A stretch of 64,000 nucleotides of DNA from Bradyrhizobium ottawaense (lineage in GTDB: Bacteria > Pseudomonadota > Alphaproteobacteria > Rhizobiales > Xanthobacteraceae). The position numbers and the translations under genes were made by a program. Below are positions 26,491 through 36,883 of the stretch, in pieces. The notes below the pieces were generated by a model that worked only from the letters and a program-made list of their open reading frames with translations, did no database searches and was not told where the DNA came from. Positions within the stretch are counted from its first letter, which is position 1, and each line of letters opens with the position of its first letter. Location of the stretch: contig NZ_LT629693.1 in assembly GCF_900099825.1 (NCBI RefSeq), positions 6,025,001 through 6,089,000 on the forward strand, given 5' to 3'.

Positions 26491-27040
26491 GATGTTCGTC
26501 CATCGGCCGGAACGTTACCTCGTCGGCATTGTACAGCGTTTTCCAGCAAAGTGGGGACCGGTTTTGCGCGCCAAGAATACCCGGCTAAGGAGGGGCAAGC
26601 TCCGAGCGACGCGAACGCGGCAAGCCGTCAGAGATGACACACGCCGGAAACTAACGGTGGCGGGTGCTTTGGCCCTATAAACGCTCGTTGTCGTCCTTTC
26701 CTAGCATCGCCCGCCATTGGCCAAGCCTTGGCAGGCCGCCTGCAGGCGCGCCGTACGCTGGGATACTTTCCTCCACGTTGGCCCACGTGGAGAAGGTTCG
26801 ACCCCAGTTCCTCTCCCTCCAGCGAAACGAACCAAGATTCAGAATTGCTGCGGGACTGCTTCGAGTCTTTCGGGTGCCTTTTCGTCTGTTGTGAGCTTAG
26901 TAAGACAAGGGCGAAATGGCCGGTTTCCGCTTACGACGTCATCTGCTGGATTCTCTATATGCGAACAGGCCCGAGATCGGCGATCTATCGCATCCCGCCT
27001 GATCGCATCGTCTGTCCACGTATCGTTCGGTCATCAGAGG
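26491..27040. other. Gene-free stretch containing a direct repeat copy
   Basis: No supported gene. Positions 26752-26820 hold the first copy of a direct repeat found again at 37029-37076. The rest looks like degraded sequence downstream of the giant protein's stop codon at 27041. Confidence 0.4.
26777..26820 (+). repeat. Direct repeat, left copy, tRNA-3'-end-like
   Basis: The core GGTTCGACCCCAGTTCCTCT and the following CCCTCC are shared exactly with 37048-37073. Upstream, ACGTGGA and TACGCTGGG are also shared, but this copy has 22 extra nt between them. Confidence 0.6.
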
Positions 27041-30000
27041 TCAACCGTGCGGTCTGGTCAGGAACTCCTGATCGCCGCCGAGCCAAGCTTGCGGCGAAGC
27101 CGTCCAGGAGGTCTGGCAAACGCCGGGCGCGTCCTGACAGGATCTGGCCGCCATATGCTGATCGAGCAACCCTGCGAGCGTCGTATACGCCGACGGCGCC
27201 AAACCGGGCGGCGGTGCGCCGCCTCTCAAGTCCGACATCGTAATGGTCGGAGGATTGGCTGGCGAAATCGATTGCTGCGGGCTTGACGTGATCGCCGGCC
27301 CGGCAATGCCGTGGATCGGCGTTGCAGGACTCGGTGAGCCACCGGCTGTCGCCGCTGGTGGGTCCGTGACCGTGAGGGTCCGAGAAGCGGAGTTCGCCGT
27401 CTCTCCGGACGTCGTATTGCTTGCCGTCACCGTCAGTGGGGCAACCGGATGACCCGTGCCCGTGTAGCTCGAGGACAGCGTGAGCCCGGTGAGAGGTTTT
27501 CCTGCCGTGGAGGCACTCTCCGTAATAGTCCAGTTATAGGTGCCGTTCGATTGCAGCTGCCGGCTGACAGTGTCTCCACTAGGAGCCGTTATCCTTTCGT
27601 AACTCGGCACGCCATTGATCTTCACCGACACTCTGTCGTCGGGATCGACGGGCGTTGCCGTAATTCCCAACGCTACCGAACCGCCCGCCAGCACCGTGAG
27701 CGAAGGGCTTGCGATCGTTAGCGTCGGCGTCTCAGCCACCTTCTCCTCATCGACTGTCAAGGCGTGGCTAGCCTGCGGTGATGAATTACCGGCCTTATCC
27801 GCGACATTGGCGGTCACGGTGTAGCTGCCATCGGCCAGAGCCGTGGCCTGTGCGCTCGTCACCCTGACAGACCAGGCATTGTTCTGGTCTGTAGTGGCGT
27901 AGCTGTCCACAACGGTATTTGCGCTATTGAGGATATTGATGGTGACGGCCTGGCCGTTCTCGGCATCGGTCGCAGTGCCGCTGATGGTGAAGCCCGTCGA
28001 GGCTTTCGCGGCATTGATAATGTTGTTGCTGGCGATCGTGTTGATGGCGATCGTTGGCGTCGTGGTGTCGATCTGCAAGATGCCGGCCGGGTTGTAATTG
28101 GTCGCGCCCGACAGATCGGCGTTGTTGGTCGCCGCGTCCTTGATCGTCGCGCCGTTCAGATTGAGCGAGGACACGACGAGGTCGGAGGTGTTTTGGCCCG
28201 TCGCGACCGTGTAGCTGAAGGTCAGGGCTGAGGTGCCGGAACCGCCGACATAGGCCGCAGTCCCGCTATCGTTGAGCGCGAGCGTCGGCGAGCCGCCTGC
28301 GGTATTGACCGTCACGGGCGCGCTGAAATTGACGGTCAAGGTCACCGCCTTGCTGGCGTTCAGGTCGCCATTGCCGTTGGTGATCCCAGTGCCCGAGGTC
28401 ACGATCGAGCTCACCGAGGGCGCGGTCGTGTTGAGCGTGTAGGTCACGGGGCTGCTCACGCCGGTATTGCCGGCCGGATCCGAGTCCTGCGCGGTCAGCG
28501 TGTTGGTGCCGTTGGTCAAGGTGACGCTGGTCGACCAGCTGCCATCGGCCTGGACCGTCGCCGTGCCGGCTGCGATCGTGCCGTCGAGCACGGTGACCGT
28601 CGTTCCGGCTACGCCGCCATCGGCGTCGGTAACCGTTCCGGCCACCGTCTGCGTCGCCTGATTAACCAAGCCGCCCGCGCTGGTGATCGCCACAGCCGGC
28701 GTCGTGGTGTCGATCTGCAAGATGCCGGCCGGGTTGTAATTGGTCGCGCCCGACAGATCGGCGTTGTTGGTCGCCGCGTCCTTGATCGTCGCGCCGTTCA
28801 GATTGAGCGAGGACACGACGAGGTCGGAGGTGTTTTGGCCCGTCGCGACCGTGTAGCTGAAGGTCAGGGCTGAGGTGCCGGAACCGCCGACATAGGCCGC
28901 AGTCCCGCTATCGTTGAGCGCGAGCGTCGGCGAGCCGCCTGCGGTATTGACCGTCACGGGCGCGCTGAAATTGACGGTCAAGGTCACCGCCTTGCTGGCG
29001 TTCAGGTCGCCATTGCCGTTGGTGATCCCAGTGCCCGAGGTCACGATCGAGCTCACCGAGGGCGCGGTCGTGTTGAGCGTGTAGGTCACGGGGCTGCTCA
29101 CGCCGGTATTGCCGGCCGGATCCGAGTCCTGCGCGGTCAGCGTGTTGGTGCCGTTGGTCAAGGTGACGCTGGTCGACCAGCTGCCATCGGCCTGGACCGT
29201 CGCCGTGCCGGCTGCGATCGTGCCGTCGAGCACGGTGACCGTCGTTCCGGCTACGCCGCCATCGGCGTCGGTAACCGTTCCGGCCACCGTCTGCGTCGCC
29301 TGATTAACCAAGCCGCCCGCGCTGGTGATCGCCACAGCCGGCGTCGTGGTGTCGATCTGCAAGATGCCGGCCGGGTTGTAATTGGTCGCGCCCGACAGAT
29401 CGGCGTTGTTGGTCGCCGCGTCCTTGATCGTCGCGCCGTTCAGATTGAGCGAGGACACGACGAGGTCGGAGGTGTTTTGGCCCGTCGCGACCGTGTAGCT
29501 GAAGGTCAGGGCTGAGGTGCCGGAACCGCCGACATAGGCCGCAGTCCCGCTATCGTTGAGCGCGAGCGTCGGCGAGCCGCCTGCGGTATTGACCGTCACG
29601 GGCGCGCTGAAATTGACGGTCAAGGTCACCGCCTTGCTGGCGTTCAGGTCGCCATTGCCGTTGGTGATCCCAGTGCCCGAGGTCACGATCGAGCTCACCG
29701 AGGGCGCGGTCGTGTTGAGCGTGTAGGTCACGGGGCTGCTCACGCCGGTATTGCCGGCCGGATCCGAGTCCTGCGCGGTCAGCGTGTTGGTGCCGTTGGT
29801 CAAGGTGACGCTGGTCGACCAGCTGCCATCGGCCTGGACCGTCGCCGTGCCGGCTGCGATCGTGCCGTCGAGCACGGTGACCGTCGTTCCGGCTACGCCG
29901 CCATCGGCGTCGGTAACCGTTCCGGCCACCGTCTGCGTCGCCTGATTAACCAAGCCGCCCGCGCTGGTGATCGCCACAGCCGGCGTCGTGGTGTCGATCT

Positions 30001-33000
30001 GCAAGATGCCGGCCGGGTTGTAATTGGTCGCGCCCGACAGATCGGCGTTGTTGGTCGCCGCGTCCTTGATCGTCGCGCCGTTCAGATTGAGCGAGGACAC
30101 GACGAGGTCGGAGGTGTTTTGGCCCGTCGCGACCGTGTAGCTGAAGGTCAGGGCTGAGGTGCCGGAACCGCCGACATAGGCCGCAGTCCCGCTATCGTTG
30201 AGCGCGAGCGTCGGCGAGCCGCCTGCGGTATTGACCGTCACGGGCGCGCTGAAATTGACGGTCAAGGTCACCGCCTTGCTGGCGTTCAGGTCGCCATTGC
30301 CGTTGGTGATCCCAGTGCCCGAGGTCACGATCGAGCTCACCGAGGGCGCGGTCGTGTTGAGCGTGTAGGTCACGGGGCTGCTCACGCCGGTATTGCCGGC
30401 CGGATCCGAGTCCTGCGCGGTCAGCGTGTTGGTGCCGTTGGTCAAGGTGACGCTGGTCGACCAGCTGCCATCGGCCTGGACCGTCGCCGTGCCGGCTGCG
30501 ATCGTGCCGTCGAGCACGGTGACCGTCGTTCCGGCTACGCCGCCATCGGCGTCGGTAACCGTTCCGGCCACCGTCTGCGTCGCCTGATTAACCAAGCCGC
30601 CCGCGCTGGTGATCGCCACAGCCGGCGTCGTGGTGTCGATCTGCAAGATGCCGGCCGGGTTGTAATTGGTCGCGCCCGACAGATCGGCGTTGTTGGTCGC
30701 CGCGTCCTTGATCGTCGCGCCGTTCAGATTGAGCGAGGACACGACGAGGTCGGAGGTGTTTTGGCCCGTCGCGACCGTGTAGCTGAAGGTCAGGGCTGAG
30801 GTGCCGGAACCGCCGACATAGGCCGCAGTCCCGCTATCGTTGAGCGCGAGCGTCGGCGAGCCGCCTGCGGTATTGACCGTCACGGGCGCGCTGAAATTGA
30901 CGGTCAAGGTCACCGCCTTGCTGGCGTTCAGGTCGCCATTGCCGTTGGTGATCCCAGTGCCCGAGGTCACGATCGAGCTCACCGAGGGCGCGGTCGTGTT
31001 GAGCGTGTAGGTCACGGGGCTGCTCACGCCGGTATTGCCGGCCGGATCCGAGTCCTGCGCGGTCAGCGTGTTGGTGCCGTTGGTCAAGGTGACGCTGGTC
31101 GACCAGCTGCCATCGGCCTGGACCGTCGCCGTGCCGGCTGCGATCGTGCCGTCGAGCACGGTGACCGTCGTTCCGGCTACGCCGCCATCGGCGTCGGTAA
31201 CCGTTCCGGCCACCGTCTGCGTCGCCTGATTAACCAAGCCGCCCGCGCTGGTGATCGCCACAGCCGGCGTCGTGGTGTCGATCTGCAAGATGCCGGCCGG
31301 GTTGTAATTGGTCGCGCCCGACAGATCGGCGTTGTTGGTCGCCGCGTCCTTGATCGTCGCGCCGTTCAGATTGAGCGAGGACACGACGAGGTCGGAGGTG
31401 TTTTGGCCCGTCGCGACCGTGTAGCTGAAGGTCAGGGCTGAGGTGCCGGAACCGCCGACATAGGCCGCAGTCCCGCTATCGTTGAGCGCGAGCGTCGGCG
31501 AGCCGCCTGCGGTATTGACCGTCACGGGCGCGCTGAAATTGACGGTCAAGGTCACCGCCTTGCTGGCGTTCAGGTCGCCATTGCCGTTGGTGATCCCAGT
31601 GCCCGAGGTCACGATCGAGCTCACCGAGGGCGCGGTCGTGTTGAGCGTGTAGGTCACGGGGCTGCTCACGCCGGTATTGCCGGCCGGATCCGAGTCCTGC
31701 GCGGTCAGCGTGTTGGTGCCGTTGGTCAAGGTGACGCTGGTCGACCAGCTGCCATCGGCCTGGACCGTCGCCGTGCCGGCTGCGATCGTGCCGTCGAGCA
31801 CGGTGACCGTCGTTCCGGCTACGCCGCCATCGGCGTCGGTAACCGTTCCGGCCACCGTCTGCGTCGCCTGATTAACCAAGCCGCCCGCGCTGGTGATCGC
31901 CACAGCCGGCGTCGTGGTGTCGATCTGCAAGATGCCGGCCGGGTTGTAATTGGTCGCGCCCGACAGATCGGCGTTGTTGGTCGCCGCGTCCTTGATCGTC
32001 GCGCCGTTCAGATTGAGCGAGGACACGACGAGGTCGGAGGTGTTTTGGCCCGTCGCGACCGTGTAGCTGAAGGTCAGGGCTGAGGTGCCGGAACCGCCGA
32101 CATAGGCCGCAGTCCCGCTATCGTTGAGCGCGAGCGTCGGCGAGCCGCCTGCGGTATTGACCGTCACGGGCGCGCTGAAATTGACGGTCAAGGTCACCGC
32201 CTTGCTGGCGTTCAGGTCGCCATTGCCGTTGGTGATCCCAGTGCCCGAGGTCACGATCGAGCTCACCGAGGGCGCGGTCGTGTTGAGCGTGTAGGTCACG
32301 GGGCTGCTCACGCCGGTATTGCCGGCCGGATCCGAGTCCTGCGCGGTCAGCGTGTTGGTGCCGTTGGTCAAGGTGACGCTGGTCGACCAGCTGCCATCGG
32401 CCTGGACCGTCGCCGTGCCGGCTGCGATCGTGCCGTCGAGCACGGTGACCGTCGTTCCGGCTACGCCGCCATCGGCGTCGGTAACCGTTCCGGCCACCGT
32501 CTGCGTCGCCTGATTAACCAAGCCGCCCGCGCTGGTGATCGCCACAGCCGGCGTCGTGGTGTCGATCTGCAAGATGCCGGCCGGGTTGTAATTGGTCGCG
32601 CCCGACAGATCGGCGTTGTTGGTCGCCGCGTCCTTGATCGTCGCGCCGTTCAGATTGAGCGAGGACACGACGAGGTCGGAGGTGTTTTGGCCCGTCGCGA
32701 CCGTGTAGCTGAAGGTCAGGGCTGAGGTGCCGGAACCGCCGACATAGGCCGCAGTCCCGCTATCGTTGAGCGCGAGCGTCGGCGAGCCGCCTGCGGTATT
32801 GACCGTCACGGGCGCGCTGAAATTGACGGTCAAGGTCACCGCCTTGCTGGCGTTCAGGTCGCCATTGCCGTTGGTGATCCCAGTGCCCGAGGTCACGATC
32901 GAGCTCACCGAGGGCGCGGTCGTGTTGAGCGTGTAGGTCACGGGGCTGCTCACGCCGGTATTGCCGGCCGGATCCGAGTCCTGCGCGGTCAGCGTGTTGG

Positions 33001-36000
33001 TGCCGTTGGTCAAGGTGACGCTGGTCGACCAGCTGCCATCGGCCTGGACCGTCGCCGTGCCGGCTGCGATCGTGCCGTCGAGCACGGTGACCGTCGTTCC
33101 GGCTACGCCGCCATCGGCGTCGGTAACCGTTCCGGCCACCGTCTGCGTCGCCTGATTAACCAAGCCGCCCGCGCTGGTGATCGCCACAGCCGGCGTCGTG
33201 GTGTCGATCTGCAAGATGCCGGCCGGGTTGTAATTGGTCGCGCCCGACAGATCGGCGTTGTTGGTCGCCGCGTCCTTGATCGTCGCGCCGTTCAGATTGA
33301 GCGAGGACACGACGAGGTCGGAGGTGTTTTGGCCCGTCGCGACCGTGTAGCTGAAGGTCAGGGCTGAGGTGCCGGAACCGCCGACATAGGCCGCAGTCCC
33401 GCTATCGTTGAGCGCGAGCGTCGGCGAGCCGCCTGCGGTATTGACCGTCACGGGCGCGCTGAAATTGACGGTCAAGGTCACCGCCTTGCTGGCGTTCAGG
33501 TCGCCATTGCCGTTGGTGATCCCAGTGCCCGAGGTCACGATCGAGCTCACCGAGGGCGCGGCCGATGGCGCTGTGGTTATGAAGATGCCGGTCGCTCCGT
33601 CCCCGGTGGCCTGGAAGGTCGTGCTGCCGAGGCTGGAGGTCTGGAAGTCCAGGCTCGCCACCTGGTTGGCGCTGTTCGACACCTGCAGGACGCCCGTCGA
33701 CGCGTTGTAGTTGAGCGTCACACCTGCCGAGGAAAAGGTCTTGAGATCGATCGTGTCCCCAAGGACGAAGTGTTGCAGCTGCGGTCCCGCATAGGATGCG
33801 GTGCCGACATTGGTGCCGAACGATGCGGCATTGTCGATGATCAGTTCGCTGTTGCTCAGGAAATTGACTTGCGTAGTCGCGCCGGTGGCCGCGGCAACTT
33901 CAAGCGTGGCGCCGCTGCCGAGTTTGAAAAGACCGGTACTGCTTGCATCAATAGCCGTCGACACGTCGAGCGAACCGGCGATGCTGATCGTACCGTTGTC
34001 CAGAACGCTTGGGGCAATATTCGCACCGCTGAGCGTCCAGAGCGCGCCGGCATCGACAGCAAGGACCTGGAAGTGATTGAACGAGCCGGTGCCCACTCCG
34101 CCGATCGAACCTGTGCCGCTGGCGAGTTCCAGCGTGCTCGAGCCGCTGCCGCCGGTCACCCCGCCCACGAACACGGCGCCGGGGTCGACCACGAGCCGAT
34201 TGGTGGCGCTCCCAGCGAAGTCGATGGCATAACTCCCGCCGGAAATCGTGCCGGCGTTCGTCACGGTGGCGGAACCGCCAGTGAGGAAGATGCCGAAGGC
34301 GCTACCCGCGATGGTCGTGCCGGCGAGGTTTGTGATGCTGCCGCCGGCCTCGATATCGGCGCCGGCGCCGGCCGTCGCGCTGATGCTGCCGGCATTGCTG
34401 AGCGTCGCAGCAGCTCCCTGCGAAAAGACGCCGGCGGACTGGCCGGAGATCGAGCCGAAGTTGGCGATGCTACCGCCGGCCTCGAGACCGACACCGTGAG
34501 CGCCCGAGATGCTGCCGCTGTTGTTCAGCGTTGCGAGAACTCCGGTGGTGAAGACACCGAACGCGGCGCCCGAGATCGATCCGCCCGAATTATTCGTGAT
34601 GTTGCCGCCACCCGCAAGAGCGACACCCGCACCACCGGCATTCGCCGCACTGATGGTGCCGCTGTTGGTGACAGTCCCTGACCCTCCCGCCGTGACATAG
34701 ACACCACTAGTGCCACCCTTGATCGATGCGCCCGCGTTGTTGGTGACGCTGCCACCTTTCACGAGCTCGACGGCGCCGTATTTCGCACTCGCGATTTGGC
34801 CAGTGTTCGTGACGGTGCCGCCGGCACCGGTAACGAAGACCCCGAAGTTATTGCCCGACACCGACCCGGTCGAATTGTTCGTGACCTTGCCGCCATCGGC
34901 AAGATCGATGCCGGCGCCGCCGGTTCCGGTGGCGCTGATGCTGCCGCTGTTGGTGACCGTGCCCGCCGCCCGGTACTTGATGTAGACGCCGCCATTGAGG
35001 CCCGAAATGGAAGCGCCGGCAGCGTTGGTGACTGTACCGCCAAGCCCGAGGACGGCCCCGTCATAGGTCGCCCCCGAAATGCTGCCATAGTTCGCAAGCG
35101 TGTTGTTGCCGCCCTCCAGAAAGGCGCCGAACTTGTGACCCGTGATGGTCCCGGTTGAGGTGTTGGTGGCGCTGCCGCCGTTCTCCAGATAGACGCCGGT
35201 TCCTTGCGTTCCTGTCCCGGTAATAAAGCCGGCGTTCGTAACCGTGCCTGGATTGGTCTCGAAAAAGACGCCGACACCCAGGGCCGAAATGGACCCGGAC
35301 GCAGCGTTCGAAAGACTGCCGCCGCCAGCAATCAGCACCCCATGATGGGTAAGTCCTGCGATGCTGCCCGCATTCGTGACCGTGCCGGCGCCGCCGGTGA
35401 TGAAAATGCCGGCCCCACCAGCGCCTGAAATGGAAGCGCCTGAGGCGTTCGTCACGCTACCGCCTTTGAAGAGAGCGACGCCGTCGTCGACCGTCGCGGT
35501 GATCTTGCCGAAGTTCGCGATCGTCCCGATGGCGCCTTGGACGATGGCGCCATCCTCGCCACCCGTGATCGAACTGGTGTTGGTTACGAGGCCCCCGGCT
35601 CCGAAGCCGACGCCATAGGCCACGCCGGAGATCGTGCTGTGGTTCGTCACCGTGCCCGCAGCGCCCGTGATGTAGACGCCCGCGCCGAAACCCAATCCAG
35701 CCCCGAGGGCGCCGAGGCCCGAGATGGACCCACCGACGTCGTTCGTCACGCTGCCGCCCGCGCGGAGCACGAGGGCATCCTTGCCCGAAATCGAGCCGGT
35801 GTTGCCGACGATGCCGCTGCTGGCCAGCGACACACCATTGCCGCTGGAAGCGGAGACCACGCCCGCATTCGAAATCGTCCAGGTGGTGCCGGTTCCCCCG
35901 TCGATGCCATCGGCAGAACCCGTCGAGGTCACCGTGCCCGTGCTGGTGATGGAAAGAGGACTGTCGGCCGTGCCCAGAACTACCGGACCGGTCGTGCTGC

Positions 36001-36019
36001 TGCTGATCGTACGTGACAT
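27041..36019 (-). CDS. Giant repetitive Ig-like/beta-helix surface protein (2992 aa)
   Basis: Residues about 1-620 are rich in short GTVTNSGSISGA-type units, typical of a right-handed beta-helix as in filamentous adhesins. Around residues 620-820 is a SLD/GADIEAGG-poor linker with LxLxxG patterns. About residues 820-2650 are eight and a half units of 214 residues, each combining an Ig-like domain (VTLTVNFSAPVTVNTAGGSP) with a second beta domain (VTVLDGTIAAGTATVQADGS). Two further Ig-like domains and a Pro-rich end (APPPGLAPSAYTTLAGLLDQ) follow. No Sec signal peptide and no RTX repeats are visible; the export route is unknown. Adhesion or matrix function is inferred. The C-terminus is unlike typical autotransporter barrels. 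Confidence 0.85.
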   Translation of the reverse strand: MSRTISSSTTGPVVLGTADSPLSITSTGTVTSTGSADGIDGGTGTTWTISNAGVVSASSGNGVSLASSGIVGNTGSISGKDALVLRAGGSVTNDVGGSISGLGALGAGLGFGAGVYITGAAGTVTNHSTISGVAYGVGFGAGGLVTNTSSITGGEDGAIVQGAIGTIANFGKITATVDDGVALFKGGSVTNASGASISGAGGAGIFITGGAGTVTNAGSIAGLTHHGVLIAGGGSLSNAASGSISALGVGVFFETNPGTVTNAGFITGTGTQGTGVYLENGGSATNTSTGTITGHKFGAFLEGGNNTLANYGSISGATYDGAVLGLGGTVTNAAGASISGLNGGVYIKYRAAGTVTNSGSISATGTGGAGIDLADGGKVTNNSTGSVSGNNFGVFVTGAGGTVTNTGQIASAKYGAVELVKGGSVTNNAGASIKGGTSGVYVTAGGSGTVTNSGTISAANAGGAGVALAGGGNITNNSGGSISGAAFGVFTTGVLATLNNSGSISGAHGVGLEAGGSIANFGSISGQSAGVFSQGAAATLSNAGSISATAGAGADIEAGGSITNLAGTTIAGSAFGIFLTGGSATVTNAGTISGGSYAIDFAGSATNRLVVDPGAVFVGGVTGGSGSSTLELASGTGSIGGVGTGSFNHFQVLAVDAGALWTLSGANIAPSVLDNGTISIAGSLDVSTAIDASSTGLFKLGSGATLEVAAATGATTQVNFLSNSELIIDNAASFGTNVGTASYAGPQLQHFVLGDTIDLKTFSSAGVTLNYNASTGVLQVSNSANQVASLDFQTSSLGSTTFQATGDGATGIFITTAPSAAPSVSSIVTSGTGITNGNGDLNASKAVTLTVNFSAPVTVNTAGGSPTLALNDSGTAAYVGGSGTSALTFSYTVATGQNTSDLVVSSLNLNGATIKDAATNNADLSGATNYNPAGILQIDTTTPAVAITSAGGLVNQATQTVAGTVTDADGGVAGTTVTVLDGTIAAGTATVQADGSWSTSVTLTNGTNTLTAQDSDPAGNTGVSSPVTYTLNTTAPSVSSIVTSGTGITNGNGDLNASKAVTLTVNFSAPVTVNTAGGSPTLALNDSGTAAYVGGSGTSALTFSYTVATGQNTSDLVVSSLNLNGATIKDAATNNADLSGATNYNPAGILQIDTTTPAVAITSAGGLVNQATQTVAGTVTDADGGVAGTTVTVLDGTIAAGTATVQADGSWSTSVTLTNGTNTLTAQDSDPAGNTGVSSPVTYTLNTTAPSVSSIVTSGTGITNGNGDLNASKAVTLTVNFSAPVTVNTAGGSPTLALNDSGTAAYVGGSGTSALTFSYTVATGQNTSDLVVSSLNLNGATIKDAATNNADLSGATNYNPAGILQIDTTTPAVAITSAGGLVNQATQTVAGTVTDADGGVAGTTVTVLDGTIAAGTATVQADGSWSTSVTLTNGTNTLTAQDSDPAGNTGVSSPVTYTLNTTAPSVSSIVTSGTGITNGNGDLNASKAVTLTVNFSAPVTVNTAGGSPTLALNDSGTAAYVGGSGTSALTFSYTVATGQNTSDLVVSSLNLNGATIKDAATNNADLSGATNYNPAGILQIDTTTPAVAITSAGGLVNQATQTVAGTVTDADGGVAGTTVTVLDGTIAAGTATVQADGSWSTSVTLTNGTNTLTAQDSDPAGNTGVSSPVTYTLNTTAPSVSSIVTSGTGITNGNGDLNASKAVTLTVNFSAPVTVNTAGGSPTLALNDSGTAAYVGGSGTSALTFSYTVATGQNTSDLVVSSLNLNGATIKDAATNNADLSGATNYNPAGILQIDTTTPAVAITSAGGLVNQATQTVAGTVTDADGGVAGTTVTVLDGTIAAGTATVQADGSWSTSVTLTNGTNTLTAQDSDPAGNTGVSSPVTYTLNTTAPSVSSIVTSGTGITNGNGDLNASKAVTLTVNFSAPVTVNTAGGSPTLALNDSGTAAYVGGSGTSALTFSYTVATGQNTSDLVVSSLNLNGATIKDAATNNADLSGATNYNPAGILQIDTTTPAVAITSAGGLVNQATQTVAGTVTDADGGVAGTTVTVLDGTIAAGTATVQADGSWSTSVTLTNGTNTLTAQDSDPAGNTGVSSPVTYTLNTTAPSVSSIVTSGTGITNGNGDLNASKAVTLTVNFSAPVTVNTAGGSPTLALNDSGTAAYVGGSGTSALTFSYTVATGQNTSDLVVSSLNLNGATIKDAATNNADLSGATNYNPAGILQIDTTTPAVAITSAGGLVNQATQTVAGTVTDADGGVAGTTVTVLDGTIAAGTATVQADGSWSTSVTLTNGTNTLTAQDSDPAGNTGVSSPVTYTLNTTAPSVSSIVTSGTGITNGNGDLNASKAVTLTVNFSAPVTVNTAGGSPTLALNDSGTAAYVGGSGTSALTFSYTVATGQNTSDLVVSSLNLNGATIKDAATNNADLSGATNYNPAGILQIDTTTPAVAITSAGGLVNQATQTVAGTVTDADGGVAGTTVTVLDGTIAAGTATVQADGSWSTSVTLTNGTNTLTAQDSDPAGNTGVSSPVTYTLNTTAPSVSSIVTSGTGITNGNGDLNASKAVTLTVNFSAPVTVNTAGGSPTLALNDSGTAAYVGGSGTSALTFSYTVATGQNTSDLVVSSLNLNGATIKDAATNNADLSGATNYNPAGILQIDTTTPTIAINTIASNNIINAAKASTGFTISGTATDAENGQAVTINILNSANTVVDSYATTDQNNAWSVRVTSAQATALADGSYTVTANVADKAGNSSPQASHALTVDEEKVAETPTLTIASPSLTVLAGGSVALGITATPVDPDDRVSVKINGVPSYERITAPSGDTVSRQLQSNGTYNWTITESASTAGKPLTGLTLSSSYTGTGHPVAPLTVTASNTTSGETANSASRTLTVTDPPAATAGGSPSPATPIHGIAGPAITSSPQQSISPANPPTITMSDLRGGAPPPGLAPSAYTTLAGLLDQHMAARSCQDAPGVCQTSWTASPQAWLGGDQEFLTRPHG
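28059..33561 (-). repeat. Perfect-looking 642-bp tandem repeat, 8.57 copies
   Basis: Positions 28059 and 28701 begin identical stretches (GTCGTGGTGTCGATCTGCAA), and the pattern recurs every 642 bp until 33561 (33557 minus 28421 equals 8 x 642). No substitution was noticed by eye between units. Each unit encodes 214 residues in frame. Confidence 0.95.
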
Positions 36020-36052
36020 CGATCTCTCAATTGTTGGCCGGTGAAGGGTGCA

Positions 36053-36418
36053 TTAATTCAAAATGTAGCCGAGCCGGTCCATTACGGGCTTGAGGATAGA
36101 GATAACCGGTTCCAGATGCCTCCGATAATGGCGATAACGGAACCGAGATCGGTCATACAAGTTCTGCTTCACCTGCGCGTAGCTTGGGGTGTGCGGCAGA
36201 CGTCGATTGTCCTGGAAATTGACGCAACGCTGGTCGAAGCGCTCGCCGACGAAGTCCAGCATACGACGCACGCTGCCTGGCATATCCTCCACCATGTCCT
36301 CATAGCGAATTGGCAAGTACCGCAGTGCCATTTGCGCTCGATAGTGATGGACGAGGTCCATGACCAACATCGCACCATGCGCAACCACCCCTTCCGTCGC
36401 TACGCGCGCGGCCATCAT
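36053..36418 (-). pseudogene. Sulfotransferase C-terminal remnant (about 121 codons)
   Basis: ALRYLPIRYEDMVEDMPGSV, MLDFVGERFDQRCVNF, and TPSYAQVKQNLYDRSRFRYR are the C-terminal motifs of the sulfotransferase domain of TPR-sulfotransferase proteins (the YEDLV, FLGxxWD and TxSxxQVxxPxY motifs). The PAPS-binding N-terminal part is missing, although the frame stays open upstream to 36883 with unrelated sequence. The ATG at 36418 overlaps the stop of an epimerase remnant (ATGA). It ends 33 bp before the giant protein's start on the same strand, so it may once have been, or still be, co-transcribed with it. Confidence 0.6.
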
Positions 36419-36560
36419 GTGATGAATTCCTTCTGGCGACGCACCAGGCCCGCCGCCAGTCGGCCGTGCCACCACGAAATCGTACGCTCCAAGCCCTCGC
36501 TCAGTTCGACCGAGGGGCGCCAGCCCGTATCCTCGGTCTCGAAGCGAGGAAGGCCGATCA
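36415..36560 (-). pseudogene. Sugar-nucleotide epimerase/dehydratase C-terminal remnant
   Basis: TGWRPSVELSEGLERTISWW is the classic C-terminal motif of NAD-dependent epimerases and dTDP/GDP-sugar dehydratases (xLGWxPxxsleeGLxxTixW). It ends KEFIT before TGA at 36415-36417. Only this tail is present. It directly precedes the sulfotransferase remnant. Confidence 0.6.
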
Positions 36561-36883
36561 AGCTCAGGCGGCCGCGACCATTTCGAATGGGGACGGTTGA
36601 TCGTCCCAAGTCTGTTCTCGATTTCCTCTAATGCGAGTTGGCGGGAGGAGACGGAAACAACGCTATACCGTTTTGACGATATTACCGTTTGACGATATTC
36701 GGCTTGGCAAATGCGGAGTACGGCCGTCTGCAGGGGGAGTTTGCGGTACTCAGAAATGGGTAGCGCTTCGATTCGCCCGACGCCGCCCGCCTCGTCCCCG
36801 AGAATCCTTTGCTCAGGACGAGCCCAGGGCAGAAGAGTACGGGGCAGAAGAGTACGGGGGCCTGCAGGTAGTTTTTTTGACAA

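Noticed and set aside
28467..33155. Eight identical 64-residue rightward frames spaced 642 bp
   Set aside because: Antisense shadows of the tandem repeat in the giant leftward gene; no ribosome sites.
28059..33561. Possible CRISPR-like periodicity
   Set aside because: Units are 642 bp, contiguous and coding, without unique spacers.
33770..34681. Rightward 303-residue frame
   Set aside because: Low-complexity shadow opposite the beta-helix part of the giant protein.
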